Source: Gammaproteobacteria bacterium (lineage in GTDB: Bacteria; Pseudomonadota; Gammaproteobacteria; Steroidobacterales; Steroidobacteraceae). From it: a DNA stretch of 64,000 bases. Shown here in pieces: positions 19,650-29,048 of this stretch (positions are counted from its first letter, which is position 1; each line of letters begins with the position of its first letter). The stretch covers positions 102,342 to 166,341 of the forward strand of contig JAQGOG010000057.1 of assembly GCA_028293765.1 (NCBI GenBank). The letters are read 5' to 3'. Under the pieces are notes generated by a model. It was given only the letters and a program-made list of their open reading frames with translations. It was not told where the DNA came from and made no database searches. The position numbers and the translations under genes were made by a program.

Positions 19650-21545
19650 ATGCTCACACTGTCGAACGTCCGCCTCCGCCGCGGTCCACAAGTCCTCATC
19701 GATGCAGCCAGTGTCGGAATTTTCCGCGGGGAGAAGGTCGGCATCGTCGGGCGCAACGGCAGCGGCAAATCCACCCTGCTGGCGTTGATTCGTGGGGAGT
19801 TGGTTCCCGACGCCGGAGAATACTCGGCGCCGCCGAATCTCGCGCTGGCGGCCGTCGCGCAGGAGTTGCCGGAGTCCGACGCACCGCTGGTGCAATACAT
19901 TCTGGACGGCGACCTGGAATTGCGCGCCGTGGAGGCCCAGCTGGCGCAGGCGGAGCACGGCGCGGACGGTACCCGCATCGGCGCCCTGCACGCCGAATAC
20001 GAGCGCCTGGCGGGTTATGCCGCGAGGAGTCGGGCCGCGGAGCTCGCGGCGGGCTTAGGGTTCGCGCCCGAGGAGATCGAGCGCCCGGTGCGACAGTTCT
20101 CGGGCGGCCTGAAGATGCGCGCAAACCTCGCCCGCGCGCTCATGCGCCGCTCGGACGTGCTGCTCCTCGATGAGCCGACCAACCACCTCGATCTGGACGC
20201 CGTGCTCTGGCTCGAACAGTGGCTGCGAGGCTATCCTGGCACGTTGCTGCTCGTCTCTCATGACCGTGAGTTTCTCGACGGAGTGGTCGGCCGCATCCTG
20301 CTCATCGAAGGCGGCCGCCTGAGCGCTTACGCGGGTACGTACAGCTCGTTCGAAATACAACATGCGGCGGAAGGTGAGCGCACCAGGGCGCTCATCGCCC
20401 GCCAGCAGCGCGAGACGGCGCGTGTCGAGAGCTTCATCGTGCGTTTCCGCGCCCAGGCGAGCAAGGCCCGCCAGGTCCAGAGCCGCATCAAGGCTCTGGC
20501 GCGTCTCGGGGAAATCTCCGCCGTGCAGCCCGAGTCGGGCTTCGAGTGGGAGTTTGCAACGCCGGCCAAGCTGCCACGGCCGCTGCTGACTCTCGAGCAC
20601 CTGGCCGCGGGCTACGGCACGCGCCGCGTCATCGAGAATGTATCCTTATCCGTCAACCCGGGCGACCGGATCGGCATTCTCGGACGCAATGGCGCGGGCA
20701 AATCCACGCTGATGCGCGTGCTGGCCGGGCAGCTTGCCGCGCTCGCCGGAACTCTCGATACAGCGCCCGACGTTGTGACCGGATTCTTCGCTCAGATCGA
20801 GCTCGAACACCTCGATGCGAGCGGTACGGCCCTCGGCGAGCTCGTAAGGCGCGGCGGCTCCGATGTGACACTGTGGACGGAGCAGCAACGGCGCGATCAC
20901 CTCGGCCGCTTCGGATTCCGCGGCGAGCGGGTCTTCGAGCCGACCGGGCAGTTTTCCGGGGGCGAGCGGGCGCGGCTGGCGCTGGCCATCCTCGTCGCCC
21001 GCAAACCCAACCTGCTGCTGCTCGATGAGCCGACCAATCATCTCGATCTCGAGATGCGCCACGTACTGCTGCTGGCTCTGCAGGAGTTTGCGGGCGCTGT
21101 CGTAGTGGTTTCGCACGATCGCACCCTCCTGCGCAGCGCCTGCGACAGCTTCCTGTTGGTTGCCAACGGGGCGGTGGCGCCCTTCGACGGTGATCTCGAC
21201 GACTACGCCGCGTGGCTCGGGAAGAGCGGCAAGGCGCGGGCCGCGCCGGATTCCGCCGCCGCGGTCGCTTCCCGGCAGGAGCAGCGGCGACTCGACGCCG
21301 AAGCGCGCAACCGGCTGACACCCCTGCGGAACGAGCAACGCCGGATCGAGGGGCAGCTTGAAAAGCTGACCGGGGAACGCCAGCGGCTCGAGGAGGAGCT
21401 GGCGGACCCGGCGACGTATACGACAAAACCTCCCGCCGAAGGCAAACGCCTGACGCTGCGGCACGCGGAGCTGGTGCGGGAGATAGAGACTCTGGAGGAA
21501 CGCTGGCTCGAAGTGATGTCGGAACTGGAACAGCGTTCGGCATAA
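19650..21545 (+). CDS. yheS: ABC-F family ATPase, YheS type
   Basis: Soluble tandem ATPase of the ABC-F class, which acts on ribosomes rather than in membrane transport. Two nucleotide-binding domains are visible, with Walker A GRNGSGKST and GRNGAGKST, signatures QFSGGLKMR and QFSGGERAR, and LLLDEPTNHLD in both. The interdomain linker has FRAQASKARQVQSRIKAL, and a charged C-terminal coiled-coil region lies at about 550-630. The start at 19650 gives LTLSNVRLRRGPQVL, aligning with YheS. Length is 631 residues (E. coli YheS 637). Upstream frame extension overlaps the preceding gene and is rejected. Confidence 0.9.
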   Translation: MLTLSNVRLRRGPQVLIDAASVGIFRGEKVGIVGRNGSGKSTLLALIRGELVPDAGEYSAPPNLALAAVAQELPESDAPLVQYILDGDLELRAVEAQLAQAEHGADGTRIGALHAEYERLAGYAARSRAAELAAGLGFAPEEIERPVRQFSGGLKMRANLARALMRRSDVLLLDEPTNHLDLDAVLWLEQWLRGYPGTLLLVSHDREFLDGVVGRILLIEGGRLSAYAGTYSSFEIQHAAEGERTRALIARQQRETARVESFIVRFRAQASKARQVQSRIKALARLGEISAVQPESGFEWEFATPAKLPRPLLTLEHLAAGYGTRRVIENVSLSVNPGDRIGILGRNGAGKSTLMRVLAGQLAALAGTLDTAPDVVTGFFAQIELEHLDASGTALGELVRRGGSDVTLWTEQQRRDHLGRFGFRGERVFEPTGQFSGGERARLALAILVARKPNLLLLDEPTNHLDLEMRHVLLLALQEFAGAVVVVSHDRTLLRSACDSFLLVANGAVAPFDGDLDDYAAWLGKSGKARAAPDSAAAVASRQEQRRLDAEARNRLTPLRNEQRRIEGQLEKLTGERQRLEEELADPATYTTKPPAEGKRLTLRHAELVREIETLEERWLEVMSELEQRSA

Positions 21546-21574
21546 AGGAGCCTGAAACAGCTAGAATCCCCGGC

Positions 21575-23128
21575 ATGCCGTTCAGCTCGAGGATGTCGAC
21601 CGCGCATTCCACGCGGCGACCTCGCATTCGGCGGGCGATCTTCCTGGGAATCGTGGGGATCTGGCTCGCCACTGCGTGCTGGGAAGCGAATAAGCCGCTG
21701 CCACCCGGCGTGCACACCACCTCTGCCTGGCACTCCGTGGCCGCGAAGGACCTGAGCTTCATCGCCGACATCACCTCCGCCGACGCCTACGGGCGGGCGG
21801 TTTCGAGCCAGGCCATTTTCGACGAGGTACTGAAAGTAGTGCGCTCGGCCCATGAGTTCCTGGTACTCGACTACTATATGTTTAACAGCCGGCGAGGCGA
21901 GCTCGACGCCACTTCAGCGCTCCTGAGGCCGCTGTCCGCCGAACTGCGCGACGCGCTGATCGAGCGCCGGCGCGCGCTACCCGGCCTGAAGGTGCTGTTC
22001 ATCACCGATCCCGTCAATGAGCTCTACGGCGCCGCCCCTTCGGCCGACCTGCGCCTGTTACGGGCGGCGGGGGTGGATGTCGTCACGACGGATCTCGACC
22101 GGCTGCGCGATTCCAACCCGCTCTACTCGAGCGCCTGGCGGCTTGCGATCGGATGGTGGAGTCCAAACCCGCGTGGCGAGGGATGGCTGCCCAGCCCCCT
22201 CGATGATACGACCGATCCTCTGACGCTCGGCGCCTGGGCGCAGCTCGCCAACTTCAAGGCAAACCAGCGCAAAGTGGTGATCGGGGACGACGGCCGGGGT
22301 GGCCTGGTCGGTATCGTGGGATCCGCCAATCCGCACGACGCCGGCGGCGCCGATTCGAACGTCGCAGCCCGGGTCACGGGTCCCGTGCTGGGGCCGTTGC
22401 TCGAGAGCGAGCTTGCCGTGGCCCGCTTCTCGGGGTGGCAGGGCGGTATCGAGCCACCGCCAAAGCCGGCCCCGGTGGCGCAGTCCCTATCCGAAGCCAA
22501 CACGGACGACGACTTCGCTGCAGGAAAGTCGGCAAGAGTCGGCGTGTTGACGGAGGGTGCGATCCACGAAGCTCTGCTCGAGCGCGTGAATACGGCCGTC
22601 AAAGGCGAGTCCGTCGACATCGCCATGTTCTATGTGGCGGATCGAGGTATCGTCGAATCGCTGCTCGCCGCGAGCCGGCGCGGCGTCAGCGTGCGGCTGA
22701 TTCTCGATCCCAACAAGGATGCTTTCGGCCGCGCTACATCGGGCCTCCCGAACCAGCCGGCCGCCAGTGAGCTCGTCTCCGAGAGCAAAGGCGCGATTCA
22801 CGTGCGGTGGTATCGCACGCACGGAGAGCGGTTCCACACGAAGCTCGTAATGATCTACGGACCCGAACGACTCTGGCTCACGCTGGGCTCCGCGAATCTC
22901 ACACGGCGCAGTGTCGGGGACTACAACCTCGAGGCGAACCTCGCTATTGAAGTCGCGCGCGCGGCGCCGTTGGCCTTGCAAACGCTCGAATACTTCGAAA
23001 CGCTCTGGAGCAACCGCGCCTCGCTCGGGATCGAATACACGGCGGACTTCGCGGCCTACGCGGACCCCGCGCAGTCGCATTACTGGCTGTATCGCTTCAT
23101 GGAAGGCACCGGCATGTCTGACTTCTAG
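21575..23128 (+). CDS. Phospholipase-D-fold envelope protein with altered HKD motifs
   Basis: 517 residues. The N-terminus has a hydrophobic segment followed by LATAC, an imperfect lipobox, so it is a probable lipoprotein or anchored protein. Two PLD-type halves are recognisable. The first has NQRKVVIGDD with GSANPHDAG; the second has HTKLVMIYG with GSANLTRRS. In a standard HxKx4D motif the first His is Gln here and the second Asp is Tyr. PLD-fold enzymes hydrolyse or transfer phosphodiesters, such as cardiolipin synthesis; with these changes catalysis is uncertain. It lies 29 bases after the ABC-F gene and is convergent with the lipid-transport operon. Confidence 0.82.
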   Translation: MPFSSRMSTAHSTRRPRIRRAIFLGIVGIWLATACWEANKPLPPGVHTTSAWHSVAAKDLSFIADITSADAYGRAVSSQAIFDEVLKVVRSAHEFLVLDYYMFNSRRGELDATSALLRPLSAELRDALIERRRALPGLKVLFITDPVNELYGAAPSADLRLLRAAGVDVVTTDLDRLRDSNPLYSSAWRLAIGWWSPNPRGEGWLPSPLDDTTDPLTLGAWAQLANFKANQRKVVIGDDGRGGLVGIVGSANPHDAGGADSNVAARVTGPVLGPLLESELAVARFSGWQGGIEPPPKPAPVAQSLSEANTDDDFAAGKSARVGVLTEGAIHEALLERVNTAVKGESVDIAMFYVADRGIVESLLAASRRGVSVRLILDPNKDAFGRATSGLPNQPAASELVSESKGAIHVRWYRTHGERFHTKLVMIYGPERLWLTLGSANLTRRSVGDYNLEANLAIEVARAAPLALQTLEYFETLWSNRASLGIEYTADFAAYADPAQSHYWLYRFMEGTGMSDF

Positions 23129-23165
23129 CGTTCGGGAATTGCTGCCCAGACACTGCCTACGGTCG

Positions 23166-23852
23166 TCAGTGCCTCTCGCTCGTGCGCTCCAAAGCGACAC
23201 GCACGGCGCCGCGAGCCTGTTCCGACAACGAGCCGAGAGCACTGTTCGCCGCCGTCTCGAACGCCGCGGTGACAGCGCTGAGCTTGTTGCCGGCAGCCAC
23301 TGAAGAGCCCTCTGCCACGAAGCTCGCCACGACATCACGGCCCTCGCGTCTGCCGATGAGACAGTCGAGTACCACATGAACCTCAGGTGCACCGCCCCCG
23401 TCATTGTACTCGGCCTCGAAGCGGCGCACGCTAATCTGCAACAGGTAGTCGGACGGAAACGGGCTCGCCGAATTCTCCACCGAGGTCCACGATCCCGATG
23501 CCCGTAACGTCTCGATCGCAAGCGTTTCGACCATGTCCGGCACGGCGGTGGGCCAGCGGCTCGCGGAGAAAAAGCTCATGCGGTGGCCCGCCTGCACCAA
23601 CACGATCTGCGGTGAGTCCAGGCCGGAAGTGGCCACGGGACGGCCAACCCTTACCGACGCGCCGACGACAACCCGCCCCGCTTCGCTCACGGGAGCGGCC
23701 TCCGCGCGAAGGTAATAGACCTGCTCCGGCCGTGCATCGCTATGGAAAAGGCCATTGCATCCGGCCAGGGAGGTGAGCACCAGGAGCGGCAGGAAAGCCT
23801 TCACGCATCGCGCGCGGCGCCGACCGGTATCGCGGAAGACCGAAAATATCAC
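23166..23852 (-). CDS. PqiC/DUF330-type ABC transport auxiliary lipoprotein
   Basis: Outer-membrane-type lipoprotein of an MCE transport system. The signal ends in the lipobox LAGC. The mature part has QVYYLRAEAAPVS, VRVGRPVATSGLDSPQIVL and ASRWPTAVPDMV, the DUF330/PqiC pattern. The GTG at 23852 overlaps the end of the MCE gene by 4 bases; a GTG at 23804 would give a more ordinary signal peptide (VKAFLPLLVLTSLAGC). It probably docks the MCE protein at the outer membrane. Last gene of the four-gene operon. Confidence 0.85.
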   Translation of the reverse strand: MIFSVFRDTGRRRARCVKAFLPLLVLTSLAGCNGLFHSDARPEQVYYLRAEAAPVSEAGRVVVGASVRVGRPVATSGLDSPQIVLVQAGHRMSFFSASRWPTAVPDMVETLAIETLRASGSWTSVENSASPFPSDYLLQISVRRFEAEYNDGGGAPEVHVVLDCLIGRREGRDVVASFVAEGSSVAAGNKLSAVTAAFETAANSALGSLSEQARGAVRVALERTSERH

Positions 23853-24784
23853 CGCGGGATCTCCACGCCTTTCTGCGGCGGTTGATACAGAAGCTGCGAC
23901 GGGTTTTCGCGCAGACTGTTCATGAGCGCACGAATGTCCTGAGCCGCTGCCCTGCCCTCGTTGACGAAGCGTTCTATCTCAGGCAGCCCGTCCCTCGTGA
24001 AGGAACGCACGTCCTGGCGGTTGTCGTCGATGATTTTGTCGAGCAAGTCTGTCGCGTTCGCGAGGTTGTCGGCCACGACGCGCAGACGTTGCACGGTAGC
24101 CGTCACTTCCGGCCCGGCGGAGTCGATGACAGACCGAGTGCTCCGCGCGGACGCCGCGACCTCGGCGGTGGCGCCGCGCAAGTCGACGACCAAGGCGTTG
24201 AGATCGCGCAGGGTCTGTGGCAGACCGACGCTTGCCGTGCTCAAGTTTCCCAGAGCCTTGGAGAACGCCACGAGATTACCATCGCTCAGCAGGCGGTCGG
24301 CGCGCTGCACAACATCGCCCGCGGCCGCAACGAAGTCGGGGAGGCTCGTCAGGAAAGCGTCGAAACGCGACGGGGTGGAGCGGATGACGGGATACTTGAG
24401 ACTGGGCACTAGCGGCAATGCCGGCCGATTGTTACGGGACTGCAGCAGATCGATATACAGAAGCCCCGTCACCCCTTGCAGCGACAGCTCAGCGACGGTC
24501 TTGTCGGAAATGGGGGTGGTGGAGTCGATGTCCACGATGACCTGCACGCGGCTGGCGTCGCGCGGATCAATGTTCATGTCCACGACGCGCCCGACACGCA
24601 CTCCGAGGTAGCGGACGGCGGCGCCGCGCTCCAGACCACTCACGGTGCCCTCGAAATAGACTTCATAGCGGTCGTAGTTGCGACGCTCGCGGGCATCGGA
24701 GTACCAATAGATAAAGAGTGCCCCGACCAGCGCGATGAGCAGCACGAACGCGCCGACGGCCGCATAGTTCGCGTTACGCTCCAT
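23849..24784 (-). CDS. MlaD family MCE-domain lipid transport protein
   Basis: 311 residues. One N-terminal TM helix (about 8-28) is followed by an MCE domain (about 38-120), with YEVYFEGTVSGLERGAAVRY, LGVRVGRV and LSLQGVTGLLYIDL. A long amphipathic helical tail with short Ala/Asp repeats follows. MCE proteins form hexameric rings or tubes in the periplasm that carry phospholipids or other hydrophobic molecules. The start overlaps the ATPase gene by 11 bases. Confidence 0.92.
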   Translation of the reverse strand: MERNANYAAVGAFVLLIALVGALFIYWYSDARERRNYDRYEVYFEGTVSGLERGAAVRYLGVRVGRVVDMNIDPRDASRVQVIVDIDSTTPISDKTVAELSLQGVTGLLYIDLLQSRNNRPALPLVPSLKYPVIRSTPSRFDAFLTSLPDFVAAAGDVVQRADRLLSDGNLVAFSKALGNLSTASVGLPQTLRDLNALVVDLRGATAEVAASARSTRSVIDSAGPEVTATVQRLRVVADNLANATDLLDKIIDDNRQDVRSFTRDGLPEIERFVNEGRAAAQDIRALMNSLRENPSQLLYQPPQKGVEIPR

Positions 24785-25541
24785 GCCGCTCCGCTCGCGC
24801 CCGCGCGCGCTCGCCGTGGAAATAGGCTTGTATCCACGGGTTCGGGTGGTCGACGATGCGTTCGAGCGTATCGACTTCCATATGGCGGTCTACGATCACC
24901 CCGACACGATTGCAGGTACGGAAGATCGTGTCCAGATCGTGGGTGATCATGACTATGGTCAGCCGCAGTTGTTTCTGTAGATAGAGTATCAACTCATCGA
25001 ACTCCGCGGCGCTGATCGGGTCGAGCCCCGACGTGGGTTCGTCAAGAAACAGTAGTTTCGGATCGAGCGCCAGCGCCCGGGCCAGGGCGGCGCGCTTGAT
25101 CATGCCGCCCGACAGCTGCGAAGGGTATTTTTGCGCGGCATCCGCGGGGAGGCCCGCGAGCCGGATCTTGAGCATTGCGAGCTCGTCGCGGGCGGCGGGC
25201 GGCATGTCCACGTGCTCGATCATCGGGAGCTGCACGTTCTGCAGGACCGTGAGCGAGGAGTACAGCGCACCCTGCTGGAACGTAACACCGTAGTGGGCTT
25301 TGACGGAGTGCAGCTGGTCCACCGTCATCTGGGTGATCTCGCGGCCTGCGATGCGGATGACACCCGCCTGGGCGCGCTGAAGCCCGAGAATGCTCCGCAA
25401 CAGCACGGACTTTCCCGTGCCCGAGCCGCCTACGATCCCGAATACCTCGTCCTCGCGCACGTCCATGTTGAGGCCGTCGTGGACGAGCTGGGTGCCGAAC
25501 CGGTTCACGAGCCCGATCACCTCGACGACCGGGTAAATCAA
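24774..25541 (-). CDS. MlaF-like ABC transporter ATP-binding protein
   Basis: Cytoplasmic ATPase energising the MCE lipid transporter. Walker A GGSGTGKSV, signature LSGGMIKRAALARAL and Walker B LLFLDEPTSGLDP are present; the GGSGTGKS/GGM forms are typical of MlaF. The start is a TTG at 25541 overlapping the permease stop by 3 bases, giving IYPVVEVIGLVNRFGTQ, which aligns with MlaF openings. A GTG at 25520 is an alternative. The 255-residue length fits; the frame extends further upstream only through the permease gene. Confidence 0.92.
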   Translation of the reverse strand: MIYPVVEVIGLVNRFGTQLVHDGLNMDVREDEVFGIVGGSGTGKSVLLRSILGLQRAQAGVIRIAGREITQMTVDQLHSVKAHYGVTFQQGALYSSLTVLQNVQLPMIEHVDMPPAARDELAMLKIRLAGLPADAAQKYPSQLSGGMIKRAALARALALDPKLLFLDEPTSGLDPISAAEFDELILYLQKQLRLTIVMITHDLDTIFRTCNRVGVIVDRHMEVDTLERIVDHPNPWIQAYFHGERARARAERHGA

Positions 25542-26701
25542 ACGTCCAACTCCATGAACAGGACCGCGAACAGCGCGTCGGCGAAGATCACGAGAAAGAT
25601 CGCCTGCACTACCGCAACCGTCGTCAGGCGGCCCAGCTCGCGTGAGGAGTCCCGCACCTGCATACCGCGATAGCAGCCGGCCATGGCGATGAGAATAGCG
25701 AACACCGGAGCCTTCATCAGTCCCACCCAGAACGTGGTGGGCGAAATCGCCTCGTTGACCCGGTTCACGTACTGCGTCAGCGGCATATCCAGGAGGTAGC
25801 GGCACAACAGGGCGCCGCCCGTGAGACCGACGAGGTCGGCAATGATCGTCAGTAGCGGAAGTGCGATCACGAGGCCGAGCACGCGCGGCAGCACCAGCGC
25901 TTCAAATGGATTCACGCCGGTCGCGTACAGCGCGTCGACTTCCTCATTCAGCTTCATGGAGCCGAGTTCCGCAGCGAATGCGCTTCCCGAGCGCCCCGCG
26001 ACGATGATGGACGTCAGCAGCACCGCCAACTCGCGCAGTACCCCGATGGTCACGAGGTCGACGACAAAGATCTCCGCCCCGAAGCTGCGCAGTTGCTGCG
26101 CACTCATGTAGGCAACAATGACGCTGATCAGGAATGCGATCAGCGCCACGATCGGAATCGCCGTGACGCCCGTGTCATACACATGTCGGGCAATCGAGAT
26201 CGGCCGCAGGCGCTTGAGGCTCGTGAGCGCACTTAAGGCGGTGACACTCACACGGCCGAGGAAAGAGAGGTCGCGGGCCACGTCCCTGCCGTACACCACG
26301 GCATGACGTCCCACAAATTCCAGTGAACGGATGGCCGCCTCTTCCTCCCAAGCCGCCTGGCTTGCGACGACGGAGGGGCTGCATTCCCTCTTCAGGGTCT
26401 CGTCGACGAGCCGCAGCTGATCCGGCGGTGTGCCACGAAAGGAGACCTCCGCGCCGGCGGCCCGCGTGCGCTTGATGAACTCCCGCAGGCGCCAGGCGCC
26501 AGACAGGTCAAGCGCTTCCAGGCGCTCCGTGGAGATCTCGACGCGGCGCGCGCCTTTGAGATCGAGCCCCGCGAGTGCCGCATCGATCTGCGTGAACGCC
26601 AGGGTGCGCCATTGTCCAGTCAGATCGAGTTCGAGGCCCTGATCGGTGCGCCGGGCCTCGAGCAGGCCGTTGCCGGCCGCCTGCCGCTGGGCGCGCACCA
26701 T
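25538..26701 (-). CDS. MlaE-like permease with N-terminal STAS domain
   Basis: 387 residues. An N-terminal STAS-like domain (about 10-110, with LELDLTGQWRTLAFTQIDA and LDLSGAWRLREFI) is fused to an MlaE permease domain (about 150-385). The permease has IPIVALIAFLISVIVAY, IIVAGRSGSAFAAELGSMK and NEEVDALYATGVNPFEALV. In E. coli the STAS part is the separate MlaB. Five to six TM helices sit in the inner membrane. First gene of the leftward operon; no MlaC-like gene is present, a PqiC-like lipoprotein closes the operon instead. Confidence 0.93.
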   Translation of the reverse strand: MVRAQRQAAGNGLLEARRTDQGLELDLTGQWRTLAFTQIDAALAGLDLKGARRVEISTERLEALDLSGAWRLREFIKRTRAAGAEVSFRGTPPDQLRLVDETLKRECSPSVVASQAAWEEEAAIRSLEFVGRHAVVYGRDVARDLSFLGRVSVTALSALTSLKRLRPISIARHVYDTGVTAIPIVALIAFLISVIVAYMSAQQLRSFGAEIFVVDLVTIGVLRELAVLLTSIIVAGRSGSAFAAELGSMKLNEEVDALYATGVNPFEALVLPRVLGLVIALPLLTIIADLVGLTGGALLCRYLLDMPLTQYVNRVNEAISPTTFWVGLMKAPVFAILIAMAGCYRGMQVRDSSRELGRLTTVAVVQAIFLVIFADALFAVLFMELDV

Positions 26702-26774
26702 TTCAGTGCTTGGAGGATGAGATGGGCACCCGCGGGATGATAAACGCGAACTAACGCGAGGGGCGCGGGAATTC

Positions 26775-27746
26775 TCAACTATCGTCGCGGTAGCGGCGCA
26801 GACGCGCGGCGGCGAATGCGAAGAGGCCCGTCACGATGAGGCCGAGCCAGAGGTCGATGTTGGTGAACGCCGGACCGATGTTGATGTGCTCCAAAAGACG
26901 CGGCAACGACACTATCTCGCTCTGTCCCACTCGCGTCATCGAGCCCAGCACGGCGGCCTCCACATGCAGGCTTTCCCAGATACCGAACGTCCGGTATGCG
27001 ATGAGTCCGCTGACGTAACGGGTGCCGAAGGCGATCTTTTCGACGATGACCGCGACCAACGGCACCAACGTGACCCACAGCAGTACGTTACGCCGCGCCC
27101 AAGCGGACGCGAGCAGGAGAGAGGCGACCAGCGGTGCGTACCACAGGATCGACACGATGAGCCCGAGCAACATCAGGGTCTCGACCTTCAGCAAGGCCAC
27201 CGTGTCCCAGAGAACCAGGTCCGGGGAGTGTCCGAAGATGGCGCGCAGGTTCCAGATGGCGGTGAACAGCAGGTTCGTGATGAGGGCGATGGCGAATGTG
27301 CCCACCGGGACGACGATGAGGCCCACGAAGAGCTTGGAGGCGACAGTGGCGCCATCGGAGACCGGTAGCGACTTCCAGAACAGGATGCTGCGGTCCTTGC
27401 GCTCGGCGTACAGGCAATCGAGCAAGTAGAAGTTGAGCACGATGATCATCACCAGGTAGTGCGGGACGGAGAGTCCCCACTGCGCCAGCGCGAACAGGAT
27501 CGCCTTGTGCTGCGGATCGAGCAACTGCACGCCGTCGTCGACGTTGATCTGAAACGCCCCATGGGTGGGCAGAGCGCAGATGAGCAGGAGGCCGGCGACC
27601 GCCAGAGGAGTCATCCACAACGAGCGATGCTCCCAGAACTCGCGCCGCACGAGGGTCATGAACATGCTGAGGCGCAGGCGGCTCACGCTGCCTGCGCGCG
27701 GGACCGACACGCCTTCGTCGGGAGAAACTGCTGTTGGAGTGCTCAT
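26775..27746 (-). CDS. ABC-2 type transporter permease
   Basis: 323-residue inner-membrane protein. It starts with a cytoplasmic segment (RLRLSMFMTLVRREFWEHRS), then about six TM helices. The conserved-looking loop CLYAERKDRSILFWKSLPVS is typical of ABC-2 permeases paired with YtrB-like ATPases. The start overlaps the ATPase stop by 4 bases. Regulator, ATPase and permease are together, suggesting an efflux or stress-response exporter. Substrate unknown. Confidence 0.87.
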   Translation of the reverse strand: MSTPTAVSPDEGVSVPRAGSVSRLRLSMFMTLVRREFWEHRSLWMTPLAVAGLLLICALPTHGAFQINVDDGVQLLDPQHKAILFALAQWGLSVPHYLVMIIVLNFYLLDCLYAERKDRSILFWKSLPVSDGATVASKLFVGLIVVPVGTFAIALITNLLFTAIWNLRAIFGHSPDLVLWDTVALLKVETLMLLGLIVSILWYAPLVASLLLASAWARRNVLLWVTLVPLVAVIVEKIAFGTRYVSGLIAYRTFGIWESLHVEAAVLGSMTRVGQSEIVSLPRLLEHINIGPAFTNIDLWLGLIVTGLFAFAAARLRRYRDDS

Positions 27747-28600
27747 GCTGGGGCTCCCTGCATCTTCGCGACGAACAGGTCCGCGATGGAGGGGGTGCGA
27801 ATCTCGCCCAGGGAGGCGAGCTCGCTCGCGGCGCGTCCCTCGAAAATCATCGCAACACGCCCGAAGACTTCGCGCTCGTGGAACGGCCGCAGTTCGCGAG
27901 CGCGTGCGGCCTGCTCCGGCTTTACGATCAGCTGCACGAAGCGTCCGGCGAGCCCTTCTACGGTGCTTTCCAGCACTACCCGCCCGCGGTTGATGAACAA
28001 GACATCGGTGAACAGATTCTCGATCTCTTCGACCTGGTGCGTCGTTACGAGAATCGTGCGCTGCTTGTCGAAGTAGTCGTTGAGCAGGGTGTCGTAGAAC
28101 TGCCGCCGATACAGCAGATCGAGGCCGAGCGTGGGCTCATCCAGCACCAGCAGTCGCGCATCGATGGCCAGGATCAGCGCCAGGTGCAACTGGGTGACCA
28201 TGCCCTTCGAGAGCTCACGGACACGGCTCTTCATGCGGATGTCAGTCTTGCGCAGAAAGTCCTCCGCGCGCGAGCGATCGAAGCGCGGATGCACACCGGC
28301 GACGAAATCGAGCGCCTGACTCACCCGCAGCCACCTGGGCAGCACCGCCACGTCGGCAATGAAACACACGTCGTGCATCAGGTCATCGCGTTGCGACCGC
28401 GGGTCCAGCCCGAACACCCGCAGCTCGCCTTCGAAGCGCGTCAGGCCGAGGATGGCCTTGAGGACCGTCGTCTTGCCGGCGCCGTTCGGCCCGATGAGGC
28501 CGACGATGCGGCCCGGCTCCACGGTGAAGCTCACGTCTTCCAGCGCATGGGTCGAGCGGTACGACTTCTTCAGGCCGCGCGCTTCAATTACTTGCGTCAT
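27743..28600 (-). CDS. ABC transporter ATP-binding protein (YtrB/CcmA type)
   Basis: 285 residues. Begins MTQVIEARGLKKSYRSTHAL; Walker A is GPNGAGKTT, signature is LSKGMVTQLHLALIL and Walker B is LLVLDEPTLGLD. Signature LSKGM rather than LSGGQ is common in YtrB-like ATPases. The ATG at 28600 lies inside the 3' end of the GntR gene (17-base overlap), indicating coupled expression. The frame is open further upstream, but that stretch reads as the regulator's Pro-rich tail in another frame. Confidence 0.92.
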   Translation of the reverse strand: MTQVIEARGLKKSYRSTHALEDVSFTVEPGRIVGLIGPNGAGKTTVLKAILGLTRFEGELRVFGLDPRSQRDDLMHDVCFIADVAVLPRWLRVSQALDFVAGVHPRFDRSRAEDFLRKTDIRMKSRVRELSKGMVTQLHLALILAIDARLLVLDEPTLGLDLLYRRQFYDTLLNDYFDKQRTILVTTHQVEEIENLFTDVLFINRGRVVLESTVEGLAGRFVQLIVKPEQAARARELRPFHEREVFGRVAMIFEGRAASELASLGEIRTPSIADLFVAKMQGAPA

Positions 28601-29012
28601 CGTCTTTCTGCCCTGGCGTCGAAGGCCCCGGTGTCGAAGGATAGGGTGCCGTAGGGGCGGCCGCACCGTTTCGCAGCAGGTCCGAGGGAGACAGCCCCAG
28701 GCGCTGGATGGTCGCGTACACCTTCGGCCACTCTTCCTCGAGGAAACGCTGCCGCTCGTCCTTCATCAGGGCCTTGCTCGCGCCGGCGCTGACGAACATC
28801 CCCAATCCCCGCCGCTTCTCCACGAGCTGCTCGTCAACGAGCTGCTGGTAACCCTTCAGGACGGTCAACGGGTTCAGCCTGAATTCCGCCGCCACGTTGC
28901 GGACCGAGGGCAGCGGGTCGCCTTCCTTGAGCACCCCTTCCAGGATCATCGCGACGACCCGATCCCGCAGTTGCCGGTAAATTGGCAGGCTGTCGTCCCA
29001 CTGCGGATCCAT
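28584..29012 (-). CDS. GntR-family (YtrA type) transcriptional regulator
   Basis: 142 residues. A winged helix (about 8-75) has the GntR pattern PIYRQLRDRVVAMILEG, GDPLPSVRNVAAEFRLNPLT and LVEKRRGLGMFV. It has only a short helical C-terminal part and no effector domain, which defines the YtrA subgroup that autoregulates ABC transporter operons. A Pro/Thr tail overlaps the ATPase gene. Probable operator: the inverted repeat at 29313-29338. Confidence 0.92.
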   Translation of the reverse strand: MDPQWDDSLPIYRQLRDRVVAMILEGVLKEGDPLPSVRNVAAEFRLNPLTVLKGYQQLVDEQLVEKRRGLGMFVSAGASKALMKDERQRFLEEEWPKVYATIQRLGLSPSDLLRNGAAAPTAPYPSTPGPSTPGQKDDDASN

Positions 29013-29048
29013 TTCGTCGATGCGGCTCTGTGGCGGAAGATTAGCGGA

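Noticed and set aside
20653..21774. Minus-strand frame opposite the ABC-F gene
   Set aside because: Arg/Pro-rich shadow with no family features.
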